Positions 62,855-64,000 of a stretch of DNA of 64,000 nt are shown one piece after another; position 1 is the first letter of the stretch; each line of letters begins with the position of its first letter. The position numbers were made by a program, and so were the translations under genes. The notes under the pieces were generated by a model that did no database searches, had not been told where the DNA came from, and saw only the letters and a list, made by a program, of their open reading frames with translations. Where the stretch lies: contig SFKZ01000007.1 of NCBI GenBank assembly GCA_004553595.1, positions 1 through 64,000 on the forward strand, read 5' to 3'. The stretch comes from Methanobrevibacter ruminantium (GTDB taxonomy: Archaea; Methanobacteriota; Methanobacteria; Methanobacteriales; Methanobacteriaceae).

Positions 62855-63796
62855 TTACTTTTTGATTTTAGCGCTTGTCATCGCATCATCAGATACAAAA
62901 TAATACTTGTAAATAGGCTCTTTTACTTTGTATTTTCCCCAAACAGCATGATATCCCTTAACATATACCCATTGGGTAAATGATACATGGCCTCCAACCA
63001 CTTTAGGCCTTAAAATCCAACCGTATTTTTGTCTCCAACCGTATTTCCAAACTATTCTATAACCAACAACCTTCTTCTTCAAACCTTTTCCAGAGATTTT
63101 CAAGCATTGGTCCTTGTTTAAGATGGTGATCTGGTTTGAAATCAAGTCATTCTTCAAGTCATTTAGACTATTATTGGCGAGGATGATTGCTTTTTTGGAA
63201 AAGTATGAATTGAATTCATCAAGGGTGAAATTAATGTTTCCTTCAGTTGAATCAGCTAAAAATATATGAGTGTCTGTTACCTTGCTTATTACTGTCCAAT
63301 GCTCACATCCATTGATATTCAAATGAACTATGTTGTTTTCATTAAGGCCCTTGGTATCAACTTCAACTCCATAAGCGCTGAAGCCATAGTATTTTGCAGC
63401 ATCAATCAAGGATTGCATGCTTGTTCCATTCAAACTTGTATTTGTATGTTTGGACACTTCATTTAAGCTGAGATTAAGCCCATTTCGGTTTAATGCAGTG
63501 GCAAGAGATGCAGGTCCACAACTGTAATTGTCATTGGCCATAACAACTCCTGTTGTGTCCTTTTGCTTTTCTTCAACTATTTCATCGATAGTTTCTGTTT
63601 CCGTTTGTGCTGTTTCTTCCATTTCATCAGATTCAAGATTATCCATATCTGAATCATTCAATTGATCTAAACTTAAATCATTGTGGATTGTATCCTTAAT
63701 TTTCATTGAATCGGTATCGCTTGCAGAGATTTGGCCGATTATTAAAAACAATGATACAATGCATATGATTAAAATGCTTCTATTTATTTTCAACAT
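62855..63796 (-). CDS. Secreted C39-like cysteine peptidase
   Basis: A 313-residue protein with a signal peptide (about 1-26), an acidic Glu/Thr linker to residue 80, and a papain-fold domain. The catalytic cysteine is Cys93 in NYSCGPASLATAL, the histidine His166 in GCEHWTVI, with Asp182 in FLADSTEG as third residue; GTSMQSLIDAAKYYGF near 124-139 is the C39 pattern. The C-terminal 90 residues are rich in Tyr, Trp and Lys (KYGWRQKYGW) and may bind the cell wall. It could cleave pseudomurein peptides, as known archaeal endoisopeptidases do, but that is inference. TAGGAGA precedes the ATG. Confidence 0.75.
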   Translation of the reverse strand: MLKINRSILIICIVSLFLIIGQISASDTDSMKIKDTIHNDLSLDQLNDSDMDNLESDEMEETAQTETETIDEIVEEKQKDTTGVVMANDNYSCGPASLATALNRNGLNLSLNEVSKHTNTSLNGTSMQSLIDAAKYYGFSAYGVEVDTKGLNENNIVHLNINGCEHWTVISKVTDTHIFLADSTEGNINFTLDEFNSYFSKKAIILANNSLNDLKNDLISNQITILNKDQCLKISGKGLKKKVVGYRIVWKYGWRQKYGWILRPKVVGGHVSFTQWVYVKGYHAVWGKYKVKEPIYKYYFVSDDAMTSAKIKK

Positions 63797-64000
63797 TATT
63801 TTTCTCCTATTTTTTTAACTTAGCTTTCGAAAATGGATTAAAAGCAAATCATGATTTAAAGATTAAAATTGTTCAATTATAGTAAACTTATTATAAATCT
63901 TTTATTTTTTAAACTATTTGTTATAAATAGTTTATTTTTGATATAAACTGATTTCCTTTTAAAACTAAGTTAATTTTTAATTTAAAATAGGATATATTTA

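Overview
The window looks like chromosome of a gut- or rumen-type methanogen of the order Methanobacteriales, most likely Methanobrevibacter. The evidence is the strongly AT-rich sequence with TATA-type promoters and GGTGAT-like ribosome binding sites, many TTG/GTG starts, and archaeal hallmark genes: two-subunit primase, class I CCA-adding enzyme, pantoate kinase, ADH synthase plus dehydroquinate synthase II, F420H2:NADP oxidoreductase, coenzyme M biosynthesis, MtxX, and Hdr. No rRNA, tRNA, CRISPR array or insertion sequence was recognised.

Layout. 0-2.6 kb: end of a membrane operon (DUF2149), then an AAA ATPase set between related repeat blocks. 2.6-15 kb: CoA-disulfide-reductase-like flavoenzyme, metG, a DUF530 protein, an acidic HTH protein, a lipid-linked sugar transferase, a pair of class III signal peptide (pilin-like) proteins, and priL/priS separated by an inverted acidic ORF. 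15.1-18.1 kb: an odd accessory locus of a vWA protein, an unknown protein and an ARPP-1 protein; the first and third genes each carry one in-frame stop (TAA and TAG). 18.2-26 kb: SstT, cca-thpR, a TDT transporter, a monooxygenase-like protein, npdG, a 3-hydroxyacyl-CoA dehydrogenase-like enzyme and a MarR regulator. 26.2-34.6 kb: coenzyme M region, with comDE facing hdrA-hdrB-hdrC, then the ComF/marker-16 protein, comA and a COG2122 protein. 34.9-43.4 kb: first two steps of archaeal aromatic synthesis, nitroreductase, hemL, a flavodoxin-like protein, mtxX, uppS, tatD, arfC. 43.4-45 kb: a long gene-poor stretch that resolves into structured dyads and a compact transcription unit of tiny ORFs behind two DtxR-like boxes. 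45-58.5 kb: PHP phosphatase, pantoate kinase with a methyltransferase-like partner, LCP/DUF4012-like protein, YhiN-like flavoprotein, aspS, hisD, UPF0058, a NYN ribonuclease followed by a membrane-anchored class III cyclase-like protein, and argJ. 58.9-64 kb: cell-surface genes (M14-like peptidase, adhesin-like protein, C39-like peptidase).

Most notable signals: (1) the HdrA in the coenzyme M region carries a C-terminal MvhD domain in which every cysteine of the [2Fe-2S] motifs has been replaced, and its HdrB partner lacks one cysteine of the second CCG motif; the complex sits beside the proposed last enzyme of coenzyme M synthesis. (2) A previously unremarked mini-operon at 44.07-44.62 kb with two metal-regulator-like palindromes, a TATA box, two small ORFs and a terminator hairpin. 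(3) The vWA/ARPP-1 locus with two independent nonsense codons in otherwise clean frames. (4) A class III cyclase-like membrane protein next to a NYN RNase. (5) An internal ribosome binding site in metG that could make a free tRNA-binding protein. All functional assignments rest on motif recognition by eye; no database search was possible.
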